DNA of 64,000 nt, taken from NCBI RefSeq assembly GCF_017308975.1, contig NZ_JADWPD010000011.1:186001-250000 (forward strand), given 5' to 3'. This document shows positions 1-9,034 of the stretch, in pieces. Origin of the DNA: Amycolatopsis sp. MtRt-6 (GTDB taxonomy: Bacteria; Actinomycetota; Actinomycetes; Mycobacteriales; Pseudonocardiaceae). The notes under the pieces were generated by a model that saw only the letters and a list, made by a program, of their open reading frames with translations, did no database searches and was not told the origin of the DNA. Each line of letters begins with the position of its first letter. Positions within the stretch are counted from its first letter, which is position 1. The translations under genes and the position numbers were made by a program.

Positions 1-421
1 TCGGCGCGGACACCATCAGCGTCAGCGTCATCAGCACCAGCATCTGGATCTGCTGGACGTCGTTGGTGGTGCGGGTGATCAGCGACGGCGTGCCGAACTG
101 GCCGACCTCGCGGGCCGAGAAGTCCTGCACCCGGTGGAAGACGCCGGCGCGGATGTCGCGGCCGATCGCCATCGCCGTACGGGCGCCGAAGTACACCGCG
201 CCGATCGAGCCGGCGATCTGGGCCAGCGTGACGGCGAGCATCATCGCGCCGACCCGCAGGATGTACGCCATGTCGCCCTTGATCAGGCCGTCGTCGATGA
301 TGTCGGCGTTCAGCGTCGGCAGGTAGAGCATGGCGACCGTCTGCACCAGCTGGAGCGCGACGATCACCCACAGGGTGCCCCGGTACGGGCGCAGGTGACT
401 GCGCAGGAGCTTGACTAGCAC
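1..421 (-). CDS. ABC transporter, fused permease/ATPase, N-terminal part
   Basis: The gene runs off the left edge of the window; about 140 N-terminal residues are visible. They begin VLVKLLRSHLRPYRGTLW and hold the first transmembrane helices of an ABC exporter membrane domain (hydrophobic stretches LWVIVALQLVQTVAML and LRVGAMMLAVTLAQIAG), then the cytoplasmic-loop motif RTAMAIGRDIRAGVF and TRTTNDVQQIQ typical of MsbA/LmrA-like half-transporters. The ATPase domain lies outside. The GTG start at 421 overlaps the stop of the upstream tetR gene by 7 bases, so the two are translationally coupled and the TetR protein most likely regulates this exporter. The substrate cannot be told. Confidence 0.9.
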   Translation of the reverse strand, partial: MLVKLLRSHLRPYRGTLWVIVALQLVQTVAMLYLPTLNADIIDDGLIKGDMAYILRVGAMMLAVTLAQIAGSIGAVYFGARTAMAIGRDIRAGVFHRVQDFSAREVGQFGTPSLITRTTNDVQQIQMLVLMTLTLMVSAP

Positions 422-1080
422 AACGATTCCCCCAGAGGAGTGGTGGTGGTGTTCGGTTCGGGGTCCGCGGTCGCGCCGGCCAGGGTCGGCATCCCGGCGG
501 ACAGCTCGTCCAGCAGCCGCTCCAGGGTCGGCAGGAGCGGTTCGCCCTCGGTGAACCAGTTGACGAAGGCGACGCGGACGGCGCTTTCCACCGAGGAGGC
601 CATCAACCGGCACAACAGGTGGTCCACACCGCCCACCCGCTTCGCGATCGTTTCGGCGAGGACCCGCTCGACCGCCGCGTGGGCGTTCAGGAATTCCCCG
701 CGCAGCATGAGCTGGCCCATCAGCTCCCGGATACGCGCAACATACGCGCGATCCGGCTCGCCCTCACGTGAATATTGCTCCAGCACCGCCTGCTTGACGG
801 ACTCCCAGAGCGGCTCGCCCGCCGGCCGGGCGAGCAGGGCTTCGCGCATCCCCTCGTGCCGGTCGACGACGACCGAGCAGACCGCCTGCTCCTTGCTGGA
901 GAAGTAGTTGTTGAACGTCCGCGGGGAGACTCCCACTTCGGTGGCGATGTCCTCCACCCGGACGTTCTCCAGTCCCCGCTCCAGCGTCAGCCGCAGCGCG
1001 GCCTGCGCGAGCGCGCGGCGGGCCTCGCGCTTCTTCCGCTCGCGCAGGGTCAGCTGCTTCGGTGGTTCTTCCGGCGGCAT
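415..1080 (-). CDS. TetR-family transcriptional regulator
   Basis: A 221-residue TetR-type repressor. The N-terminal DNA-binding helices are clear: RRALAQAALRLTLERGLENV, then VRVEDIATEVGVSPRTFNNYF, the usual helix-turn-helix ending in NYF-S-K-E. The C-terminal ligand-binding domain is divergent, as usual. The reading frame stays open upstream to 1230, but the ATG at 1080 (MPPEEPPKQLTLRERKK) is chosen because the extra 50 residues are not conserved-looking and would be read through the palindromic operator at 1102-1135. It overlaps the downstream ABC exporter gene, so it is probably an autoregulated efflux repressor. Confidence 0.9.
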   Translation of the reverse strand: MPPEEPPKQLTLRERKKREARRALAQAALRLTLERGLENVRVEDIATEVGVSPRTFNNYFSSKEQAVCSVVVDRHEGMREALLARPAGEPLWESVKQAVLEQYSREGEPDRAYVARIRELMGQLMLRGEFLNAHAAVERVLAETIAKRVGGVDHLLCRLMASSVESAVRVAFVNWFTEGEPLLPTLERLLDELSAGMPTLAGATADPEPNTTTTPLGESLC

Positions 1081-1443
1081 GTGCAGAGTGTAGCGAAAAA
1101 ATTGCGTGCCCCGCAAAAATTTGCGTGGCACGCAAAGTTGGGACGAATCGGACGCGACCTGGGACTTCCCGGGAACAGCCTTCCTCAGCTGCGGGTTCGG
1201 CGGCCATGTGCGCTCTGTTGCGGGGTGCAAAGTGCAAAATTGAACCGAATGGCCTAATCCACTGCGCTCACCAGCAGCGACGCTCCGAATTCCCGATCAC
1301 ACACCGCGTTCGCACGGAGACCGCGTGTGGACATCCCACGAACCTTTCTGCTTGCATGTCCCGCATCGCCGCCGGGGGCCGGCGAAGCAGTCGTTCGACA
1401 GCACAGTCGTTTCGGTACCTGATCAAGGAAGAAGTGGGACCAC
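1081..1443. other. Intergenic region between divergent tetR and conservon
   Basis: This 363-bp stretch separates the tetR-ABC operon from the conservon. It contains the tandem palindromes at 1102-1135 next to the tetR start, and a purine-rich AAGGAAG at about 1424-1430 ahead of the conservon sensor gene, spaced rather far from its ATG. No convincing gene was seen in the remainder. Confidence 0.6.
1102..1135. promoter_or_regulatory. Twin palindromic TetR operator
   Basis: Two 15-bp palindromes lie side by side, 19 bp centre to centre. The right copy (1121-1135) is perfect: TTGCGTG-G-CACGCAA. The left copy (1102-1116) is TTGCG-N5-CGCAA. Together they form a near-perfect 34-bp dyad beginning 22 bp upstream of the tetR ATG. 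Position and symmetry fit binding of two TetR dimers that repress tetR and the exporter. The binding protein is inferred. Confidence 0.75.
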
Positions 1444-2811
1444 ATGGCGAGCCGGGCCCGGGAACTCCTGGATCGATCACGCGTCCTGCTGGACCGTTCG
1501 CGCGTCGCCGCCGCGCAGTTCCTCACCGCGCCGCCCAAGCACCCGGGCCACGCGCCCGCGGCCGGACCGGCGTTCGTGGAGCTGACCCGGCCGGAGCCGG
1601 TGGCGGCCCCGTCCGGCGAAGGCGTGCTGGCCGAGATCTGCGCCAGCGTCGCCCTGCGTGACCTCAACCTCCTCGACCAGCTCCTCGCCCGGCTGGAGGA
1701 GCTGGAGGCGGAGGAGGAGGACCACCACCGCCTCGCCGAGCTCTACCAGCTCGACCACCTCGCGACGCGGCTGCGGCGCAACGCCGAGAACCTGCGCGTG
1801 CTCGCCGGGCAGGACACCGCCGACGACGCCGCCCGCGCGACGTCGGTGCTCGACCTGATGCGCGCGGCGATGTCCTCGATCAACCACTACGCGCGGATCA
1901 CCATCGGCCGCGTGGTCAACCTCGGCGTGGTCGGCTTCGCCGCCGAGGACCTGGGCCGGGTGCTCGCGGAGCTGTTCGACAACGCCGCCAACCAGTCGTC
2001 GCCGAGCTCGCCGGTGCACGTCAGCGCGCACCTGACCGAGCAGGGCAGCGTGCTCGTCCGGATCGAGGACGAGGGCATCGGCATCCCGGCCGACCGCATC
2101 GGCGACCTCAACGCGCGCCTGGCCGCGGGTGGCGACCTCGACGACGCCTCGGCGCGGCACATGGGGCTCGCGGTCGTCGCCCGCCTGGCCGCCCGGCACG
2201 GCGTCACCGTGCGGCTCGACCGGCGCAGCCCGCACGGCACGGTGGCCACCGTGCTGCTGCCCACCGGCATCGTCACCGAGCACGCCGAGCACGCGTGGTC
2301 GGGCACGCGCACAGTCTTCGGTGCGGGGGTCCGGGTGGCGGAGCCCCCGGCGCGGGGCGGAGCCCCGGATGACACGGTCTTCGGTGCGGGGGGCCGGGTG
2401 GCGGAGCCCCCGGCGCGGGGCGGAGCCCCGGACGGCGCTGTCACCGCCGAACCGGCCACGGCCGGGAACGGCCGCGAACCGGCCACCGTCGGCGGGCTGC
2501 CGCGCCGCCGCGCGGGCACCTTCTCCCCGGGGACGCCGGAGCCGCTGGCGCCGCGCAAGCCCAGCCCGCGGCCCCGCCCGGTCGCCGAGGGGACCGTCGG
2601 CGGGACCACGGCGAACGGCCTGCCGCGCCGCGTGCCCGGCAGCATCCGCGCCGCCGCGCCGGAACCACCTCCGCCACCGCCACCGGCGGCGGACACCGCC
2701 GGGCACGAGCAGCTGCTGGCCGACCTCGGCGCGTTCGCCGACGGCGAGCAGGCCGCGCTCGCCGAGCACCGCACCCGGCAGGACGAGACGCCCGGAGGAA
2801 CCGCCTCGTGA
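1444..2811 (+). CDS. cvnA: Conservon sensor ATPase (CvnA-like histidine-kinase-type protein)
   Basis: A 455-residue first member of a cvnABCD conservon. The centre has a DHp-like helix (LYQLDHLATRLRRNAENL) followed by a HATPase_c domain: N-box ELFDNAANQSSP at about residues 178-189, G1 box RIEDEGIGIP and G2-like MGLAVVARLAARHG. Unlike the classical Streptomyces CvnA there is no membrane segment, so it is probably cytosolic. The C-terminal 170 residues are Pro/Ala/Gly-rich and contain two copies of a 21-residue repeat (TVFGAG...GGAPD). The stop overlaps the next gene (GTGA). In conservons this protein assembles at the membrane with the three downstream partners; its signal is unknown. Confidence 0.9.
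   Translation: MASRARELLDRSRVLLDRSRVAAAQFLTAPPKHPGHAPAAGPAFVELTRPEPVAAPSGEGVLAEICASVALRDLNLLDQLLARLEELEAEEEDHHRLAELYQLDHLATRLRRNAENLRVLAGQDTADDAARATSVLDLMRAAMSSINHYARITIGRVVNLGVVGFAAEDLGRVLAELFDNAANQSSPSSPVHVSAHLTEQGSVLVRIEDEGIGIPADRIGDLNARLAAGGDLDDASARHMGLAVVARLAARHGVTVRLDRRSPHGTVATVLLPTGIVTEHAEHAWSGTRTVFGAGVRVAEPPARGGAPDDTVFGAGGRVAEPPARGGAPDGAVTAEPATAGNGREPATVGGLPRRRAGTFSPGTPEPLAPRKPSPRPRPVAEGTVGGTTANGLPRRVPGSIRAAAPEPPPPPPPAADTAGHEQLLADLGAFADGEQAALAEHRTRQDETPGGTAS
2311..2436 (+). repeat. 63-bp direct repeat translated in frame
   Basis: Two adjacent 63-bp copies (2311-2373 and 2374-2436) differ at only a few bases. Each contains the GC-rich segments GGCGGAGCCCCCGG and GGGGCGGAGCCCCGG, which are self-complementary and resemble dispersed intergenic palindromes of Pseudonocardiaceae. 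As 63 is a multiple of three, the duplication keeps the sensor ATPase frame and encodes two 21-residue units. Confidence 0.9.
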
Positions 2812-3245
2812 GCGACCCCCACGTGGCCACGGCGAACTTCGCGTGGCTGCTCGACGACTTCGTGCGCAAGGTCCACGGCGTCAGCCACGCGCTGATCATG
2901 AGCGTGGACGGCTTCCCGCTGACCGCCTCGGATTCGGTCGGCGAGGCCGAGGCCGAACAGCTCGCCGCGATCGCCAGCGGCCTGCTGTCGCTGGCCGGCA
3001 ACAGCGCGGCGCTGTTCGGGAAGGGCACCTGCGAGCAGATCATCATCCGGCTCACCCACGGTTACTTCCTGTTCATGGGCATCGGGTCCGGGGCCGGGCT
3101 CGCGGTGCTGACCTCGGGCGAAGCGGACATGAAGGTGGTCGCCTACGAGATGACCCAGTTCATCACCAACGCCGGCCACGCGCTCACCCCCGAGGTGCGC
3201 GCCGAACTGCGCCAGGTGCTCACCGCGCGCCGCCCCGGGGTGTGA
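2808..3245 (+). CDS. cvnB: Conservon roadblock/LC7-domain protein
   Basis: A 145-residue roadblock/LC7 (MglB-like) protein: FAWLLDDFVRKVHGVSHALIMSVDGFPLTASD at the N-terminus, then alternating helices and strands ending in a long helix. Proteins of this family act as GAPs or scaffolds for the partner small GTPase, here the cvnD product. The GTG start overlaps the preceding stop by 4 bases and the stop overlaps the next ATG, so the genes are tightly coupled. Confidence 0.92.
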   Translation: MSDPHVATANFAWLLDDFVRKVHGVSHALIMSVDGFPLTASDSVGEAEAEQLAAIASGLLSLAGNSAALFGKGTCEQIIIRLTHGYFLFMGIGSGAGLAVLTSGEADMKVVAYEMTQFITNAGHALTPEVRAELRQVLTARRPGV

Positions 3246-3640
3246 TGGCCGTGCCTGAGGATGTGATGCCGATGTCCGGAAAGGACACCGCCTTGCCGCG
3301 GCGCAGCCGCCGGATCCGGGCGTACGCGCTCACCGGCGGCCGCACCGGCACCCGCCACCAGCTGCTGGTGGAGACGTTGATCTCGGTGCCGCAGTACGAC
3401 CCCGCGCTGAGCGACACGCTGATGCCCGAGTCGCGTTCGCTCTACGAACGCGCCCGGGTGCGGTGCTCGGTCGCCGAGCTCTCGGTCGGGCTGGACCTGC
3501 CGCTGGGCGTGGTGCGGGTGCTGCTCGGCGACCTCGCCACCCAGGGCGCGGTGTTCGTCCACCCCACCGCGCACGCCTACCACCACGACACCAACGTGCT
3601 CGAGAGGATCCTTGATGGGCTCAAGCGGCTCCCCGCCTGA
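3245..3640 (+). CDS. cvnC: Conservon DUF742 protein
   Basis: A 131-residue DUF742 protein, the third conservon component. The core reads RRIRAYALTGGRTGTRHQLLVETLISV, then a winged-helix-like half (RCSVAELSVGLDLPLGVVRVLLGDLATQGAVFVH). The ATG at 3245 shares a base with the upstream TGA, and the end overlaps the GTPase gene by 26 bases. DUF742 proteins may bind DNA or the GTPase; this is not settled. Confidence 0.9.
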   Translation: MAVPEDVMPMSGKDTALPRRSRRIRAYALTGGRTGTRHQLLVETLISVPQYDPALSDTLMPESRSLYERARVRCSVAELSVGLDLPLGVVRVLLGDLATQGAVFVHPTAHAYHHDTNVLERILDGLKRLPA

Positions 3641-4241
3641 GGGCGATCTGCTGACGATCTCCGCGAAGATCGTCGTCGCCGGGGGCTTCGGTGTCGGCAA
3701 GACCACGTTCGTCGGCGCGGTGTCGGAAGTACCGCCGATGAGTAACGAGGCGTGGATGACCGAGGCGGGCGAGGGGATCGACGAGATCCCGCCCGGCGGC
3801 AAGTCGACCACGACCGTCGCGATGGACTTCGGCCGGATCACCCTGCGCCCGGACCTGCTGCTGTACCTGTTCGGCACGCCGGGGCAGGCGCGGTTCTGGT
3901 TCCTCTGGGACGACCTGAGCCGCGGCGCGCTCGGCGCGGTCGTGCTGGTCGACACCAGCCGGATCGACGAGTCGTTCGCGGCGATCAACTACTTCGAGAA
4001 CGACTCGGAGCTGCCGTTCGTCGTGGCGGTCAACCAGTTCGAGGGCAAGCCGGTGCACGACCTCGACGAGGTCCGCGACGCGCTGGCCCTCGACCCGGCC
4101 GTCCCGCTGGTGACCTGCGACGCCCGGGACCGCGCGTCGACGATCGCCACCCTGACCGAGCTGGTCGGCCACACGCTGTCGCTGGCGGTGCTCTCCGGCC
4201 CGGCGGGCCGCCAGCTCGCCGCCACCGCCCCGCACGCCTGA
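3615..4241 (+). CDS. cvnD: Conservon small GTPase
   Basis: A 208-residue Ras-like GTPase of the conservon/MglA type. The P-loop is GGFGVGKT; a switch region includes GGKSTTTVAMDFGRI; the G3 region is LFGTPGQARFWF (DxxG altered to GTPG, as usual in this family), and the base-specificity motif is NQFE. The ATG at 3615 is preferred over the TTG at 3612 because GAGAGGA (3602-3608) is well spaced. It should switch in response to the CvnA/CvnB pair. Confidence 0.92.
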   Translation: MGSSGSPPEGDLLTISAKIVVAGGFGVGKTTFVGAVSEVPPMSNEAWMTEAGEGIDEIPPGGKSTTTVAMDFGRITLRPDLLLYLFGTPGQARFWFLWDDLSRGALGAVVLVDTSRIDESFAAINYFENDSELPFVVAVNQFEGKPVHDLDEVRDALALDPAVPLVTCDARDRASTIATLTELVGHTLSLAVLSGPAGRQLAATAPHA

Positions 4242-4258
4242 GAAGGAGAACGAGCTCC

Positions 4259-5485
4259 ATGCGCAAGGTCCTGGTCGTGGGCGCCGGGCAGTCCGGCCTG
4301 CAGCTGGCCCTCGGGCTGCAGGCGAAGGGCTACGACGTCACCGTGATGTCCGCGCGGACGCCGGAGGAGATCCGGAGCGGGCGGGTGATGTCGACGCAGT
4401 GCATGTTCCACGACGCGCTGCAGCACGAGCGTGACCTCGGGATCAACCTGTGGGAGGCGGAGACGGTCGACGTCGAGGGCCTCGGCATCTCGGTGGCCGC
4501 GCCGGACGGCGGCCGCGCGCTCGACTGGTTCGCCGAGCTCGACCACCCCGCCCAGTCGGTCGACCAGCGGGTGAAGATGGCCGGCTGGCTGGAGCTGTTC
4601 GAGGACCGCGGCGGCAAGCTCGTCATCCACGGCGTGATGACGTCCGAACTGGACGCGCTGGCCAAGCTCTACGACCTGGTGGTCATCTCGGCGGGCAAGG
4701 GCGAGCTGGTCCAGCTGTTCGACCGCGTGCCCGAGCGGTCGCCGTTCACGCAGCCGATGCGCGCGCTGTCGCTGGTCTACGCGCACGGGGTGGGCCGGCG
4801 GCCGGAGCACCCGGAGAAGGTGGGGGTGCGGTTCAACATCGTCCCCGGCGTCGGCGAGCTGTTCATGATCCCGGCGTACACGCTGAGCGGGAACTGCGAC
4901 ATCCTCTTCTTCGAGGGCGTGCCCGGCGGCCCGCTGGACTGCTTCGACGACCGCCCCGGCCCCGACGAGCACTTCCGGCGCGTGCTGGACCTGATGCGGC
5001 AGTTCGTGCCGTGGGAGTACGAGCGTTGCCGCGAAGCCGAGCTGACCGACGGGAAGGCCACCCTGGCGGGCGGGTACACGCCGGTGGTCCGCCGCCCGGT
5101 CGGCACCGTGGGCGGCGGGGCGATCGTGCTCGGCATGGCCGATGTCGTGGTGGCCAACGACCCGATCACCGGGCAGGGGTCGAACAACGCGAGCCACTGC
5201 GCGGCCACCTACCTCGACGCGATCGTGGCCCGGGGTGACCGGCCGTTCGACGCCGCGTGGATGGAAGCGACGTTCGAGCGCTACTGGGAGTACGCCCGGC
5301 ACGTCACCGAATGGACGAACGCGCTGCTCCTGCCGCCGCCCCCGCACGTGCTCCAGATCCTCGGGGTGGCCGGGCAGAACCCGGCGGTGGCCCGGCGGTT
5401 CGTGAACGGGTTCATGGACCCGTCCGACTTCCAGCACTGGTTCATGGACCCCGCACTCTGGGAGAAGTACCTGGCAGAGGTCTAG
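4259..5485 (+). CDS. Styrene/indole monooxygenase-like FAD oxidoreductase
   Basis: A 408-residue flavoprotein with an N-terminal Rossmann motif (KVLVVGAGQSGLQLALGL). The overall pattern resembles StyA/indole monooxygenases: MSARTPEEIRSGRV near the N-terminus and a second FAD-contacting region VVVANDPITGQGSNNASHC around residue 300. Such enzymes use FADH2 from a separate flavin reductase and epoxidise or hydroxylate aromatic alkenes. It starts 17 bases after the GTPase stop behind AGAAGGAGA, so it belongs to the conservon operon. Streptomyces conservons often end with cytochrome P450 genes; here a flavin monooxygenase holds that place. No StyB reductase is adjacent. Confidence 0.85.
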   Translation: MRKVLVVGAGQSGLQLALGLQAKGYDVTVMSARTPEEIRSGRVMSTQCMFHDALQHERDLGINLWEAETVDVEGLGISVAAPDGGRALDWFAELDHPAQSVDQRVKMAGWLELFEDRGGKLVIHGVMTSELDALAKLYDLVVISAGKGELVQLFDRVPERSPFTQPMRALSLVYAHGVGRRPEHPEKVGVRFNIVPGVGELFMIPAYTLSGNCDILFFEGVPGGPLDCFDDRPGPDEHFRRVLDLMRQFVPWEYERCREAELTDGKATLAGGYTPVVRRPVGTVGGGAIVLGMADVVVANDPITGQGSNNASHCAATYLDAIVARGDRPFDAAWMEATFERYWEYARHVTEWTNALLLPPPPHVLQILGVAGQNPAVARRFVNGFMDPSDFQHWFMDPALWEKYLAEV

Positions 5486-5560
5486 ATCGCCCTGTCGCGG
5501 AGGGACGATTCGGGCTACGGTGGTCACGTAGCGTGAAGGCGGACCCCGGAGGTGCTTGGC

Positions 5561-6451
5561 ATGCGGGCGATGTGGAAGGGCTCGGTGTCCTTCGGGCTGG
5601 TCAGCATCCCGATCCAGCTGTACGCGGCCACCGAGAACAAGAACGTCTCGCTCCGGCAGGTGCACGAGGCCGACGGCGGCCGCATCCAGTACAAGCGGTT
5701 CTGCACGATCGACGGCCAGGAAGTGCCGTACGCCGAGATCGCCAAGGGCTACGAGCTGCCCGACGGCGAGATGGTCGTGATCACCGACGCGGAGATGGCC
5801 GAGCTGCCGCTGTCCACCCAGCGGACGATCGACGTGCTGGAGTTCGTGCCGCTGGAGTCGATCGACCCGATCCAGTACGACCGGACCTACTACCTGGAGC
5901 CGCAGAAGAACGCGGTGAAGCCGTACGTCGTCCTGCGGGACGCGCTGCACAAGTCGAGCCAGGTCGCGATCGCCAAGGTCGCGGTGCGGCAGCGGGAGAG
6001 CATGGCGGTGCTGCGGGTGCACGCCGACGTGCTGGTGATGACGACGATGCTGTGGCCGGACGAGGTCCGCGAGCCCGACTTCCCGTTCCTGCGCGACGAC
6101 CCGCCGCAGATCCGGCCGCAGGAGCTGACCATGGCCGGGTCGCTGATCGACTCGCTGGCCGAGCCGGTGTTCGAGCCGGAGAAGTACCACGACCACTACC
6201 GCGAAGCCCTCGAGCAGATGATCGAGGCCAAGGTGGCGGGCGACGAGACGACCAAGCCGGCGGCGGTCACCGCCAAGGCCGACGTCGTCGACCTGATGGC
6301 CGCGCTGCAGGCCAGTGTGGACGCCGCGAAGAAGTCGCGGCAGGCCGCCGCGGAGTCCGCAGAGTCCGAGGAGCCCGCTGTGTCCGATGAGGACGCCAAG
6401 CCGGCGAAGAAGAAGCCGGCCGCCCGCAAGCGGGCGCCGAAGTCCGCCTGA
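5561..6451 (+). CDS. ku: Ku, NHEJ DNA-end-binding protein (copy 1)
   Basis: A 296-residue bacterial Ku. It opens MRAMWKGSVSFGLVSIPIQLYAA, the standard beginning of the Ku core, and continues with RTYYLEP and the basket-bridge region. Ku homodimers encircle double-strand DNA ends and recruit LigD for end joining. The tail from about residue 250 is Ala/Lys-rich (PAKKKPAARKRAPK), a flexible basic DNA-binding extension typical of actinobacterial Ku. The ATG at 5561 has GGAGG at 5548-5552. No ligD is next to it. A second ku lies at 60789-61715. Confidence 0.95.
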   Translation: MRAMWKGSVSFGLVSIPIQLYAATENKNVSLRQVHEADGGRIQYKRFCTIDGQEVPYAEIAKGYELPDGEMVVITDAEMAELPLSTQRTIDVLEFVPLESIDPIQYDRTYYLEPQKNAVKPYVVLRDALHKSSQVAIAKVAVRQRESMAVLRVHADVLVMTTMLWPDEVREPDFPFLRDDPPQIRPQELTMAGSLIDSLAEPVFEPEKYHDHYREALEQMIEAKVAGDETTKPAAVTAKADVVDLMAALQASVDAAKKSRQAAAESAESEEPAVSDEDAKPAKKKPAARKRAPKSA

Positions 6452-6569
6452 GGCCTGCGGCCGCCCGGACGGGTGGTTGCGACGACACGCCGTGCCCCTG
6501 CCGGGCCCGGCGGCACCCCGGTTCTACTTTGGGTGTACGTCGTCCACGAGCGCGGAAAGGCGGCCGGTC

Positions 6570-6779
6570 ATGGAGTGTGCCTCTTGTGACGCGGGGATCG
6601 ACCACTGCCACGGCACGCTGGTGGTGCACCCGGAAGGCGGATTCGCCGAGTGCACCGATCCGGCCTGCGGGGACGGTGACCGCGTGCGCCACGGGCTGAT
6701 CGTCGACTGCCGGGGTGTCGGCGGCGGGTGCGGCTGTGCCGCTGCGCCGCGGGAACCCTTGCTGCGCCAGGCTTCCTGA
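6570..6779 (+). CDS. Small cysteine-rich protein
   Basis: A 69-residue protein that I do not recognise. It begins MECASCDAGIDHCHGTLVVH and has eight cysteines plus several histidines (CxxC, CxH, CTDPAC, CGC), which suggests one or two structural zinc sites. A 13-bp hairpin terminator follows its stop by about 24 bases, supporting a real monocistronic gene. Function unknown. Confidence 0.7.
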   Translation: MECASCDAGIDHCHGTLVVHPEGGFAECTDPACGDGDRVRHGLIVDCRGVGGGCGCAAAPREPLLRQAS

Positions 6780-6802
6780 GCCTCCCGCCAGGATGGTGCC
6801 GG

Positions 6803-6836
6803 CCTCCCCGGCGGGTTTCCGCGCCCGCCGGGGAGG
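6803..6836. terminator. Hairpin terminator after the Cys-rich gene
   Basis: Perfect 13-bp arms (CCTCCCCGGCGGG at 6803-6815 and its complement at 6824-6836) enclose an 8-base loop, 24 bases after the stop of the upstream gene. There is no strong U-tract, as is common in high-GC actinobacteria. Confidence 0.75.
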
Positions 6837-7106
6837 TCTGCACGGCGGCCGGACGGCGTCAAGGGCGTAACACGATCGTGTATGCAGCTGTGTACAGGGG
6901 CTGGGCGATGTGCTAACACTAACGGGGTCCTTCGGCTCTCCCTCCCCCTCGGAGCCGGAGGACACCTTCGTTTCCGGATGTGGCGCGTTTCCGGGTGTGT
7001 CCAGTGTGGAGGCCCGCGCCTCGCGGATGCGCGGCCCGGACAGGCCGAACGGCCTGGCGCGGCCGGCACTGCTGCCGACGCGCCAGGCCGTGGCGGTGTC
7101 CCGGGA

Positions 7107-7262
7107 TCAGTACCAGTGCGCCCGGCCACCGATCCGGCGGCCGGTGCCGCCCAGGATGGCCAGTGCCACGCCGGCCACCGCGAGGATGATACCGATGGTG
7201 TACAGCACCGGGATGCCCACGATGAACCCGATGACAAGCAGAATCACACCGAGAATGATCAC
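7107..7262 (-). CDS. DUF6131 small membrane protein
   Basis: A 51-residue protein almost entirely made of two membrane helices separated by a short turn (IILGVILLVIGFIVGIPVLY, then IGIILAVAGVALAILGG), ending in RRIGGRAHWY. This is the DUF6131 pattern, widespread in actinobacteria and of unknown role. The GTG start has GAAGGAG eight bases upstream. It follows ahcY on the same strand after 121 bp and may be separately transcribed. Confidence 0.8.
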   Translation of the reverse strand: MIILGVILLVIGFIVGIPVLYTIGIILAVAGVALAILGGTGRRIGGRAHWY

Positions 7263-7383
7263 TTGACACACTCCTTCGCATGAGACCCGGCCCGGCTCCG
7301 TGCCGTCCGGGCGGATGCGCTCTCGACCGGAGGATGGCCAGTTTCCCGATAAACCAAACTACGGCGAATGGAGCAACCTTGAA

Positions 7384-8844
<1,461 letters not shown>

Positions 8845-8909
8845 GCTTCGATGCGCTCCGGAGTTCGTCGGCGAAACGCTCGGGAGGCGGAAGTCCCCGT
8901 GGGACAACG

Positions 8910-9003
8910 AAAAAGGCACCTCCCTCGCGGGAGGCGCCCTTGGAGTCGTGGTCTCGGGCCGAGCGTGGCGGAAGAGAATTCCGTCGCTGCGCCTCTCGGC
9001 CCG
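8910..9003 (-). promoter_or_regulatory. Structured ahcY leader with terminator-like hairpin
   Basis: In the RNA sense (minus strand) two hairpins follow each other. The first has a 9-bp stem (CGGGCCGAG 8955-8963 with CTCGGCCCG 8995-9003) with an inner stem CGGAA/TTCCG (8969-8983). The second has a 10-bp stem with a GCGA loop (8915-8938) followed directly by UUUUU (8914-8910), a textbook intrinsic terminator 66 bases before the ahcY start. It could simply end the upstream gene or act as an attenuator; no known riboswitch consensus was recognised. Confidence 0.6.
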
Positions 9004-9034
9004 GGACCAGGATGGCAAAGCCGCCGTGAGGCTG

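Noticed and set aside
1081..1230. N-terminal extension of the first TetR protein
   Set aside because: It would be translated through the palindromic operator and lacks family similarity; ATG 1080 fits better.
3989..6196. Minus-strand open frame of about 735 codons
   Set aside because: Antisense to the conservon GTPase, flavoprotein and Ku, all with clear motifs.
8910..9003. Canonical SAH or SAM riboswitch
   Set aside because: Conserved core sequences of the known classes were not found; kept only as an unclassified leader.
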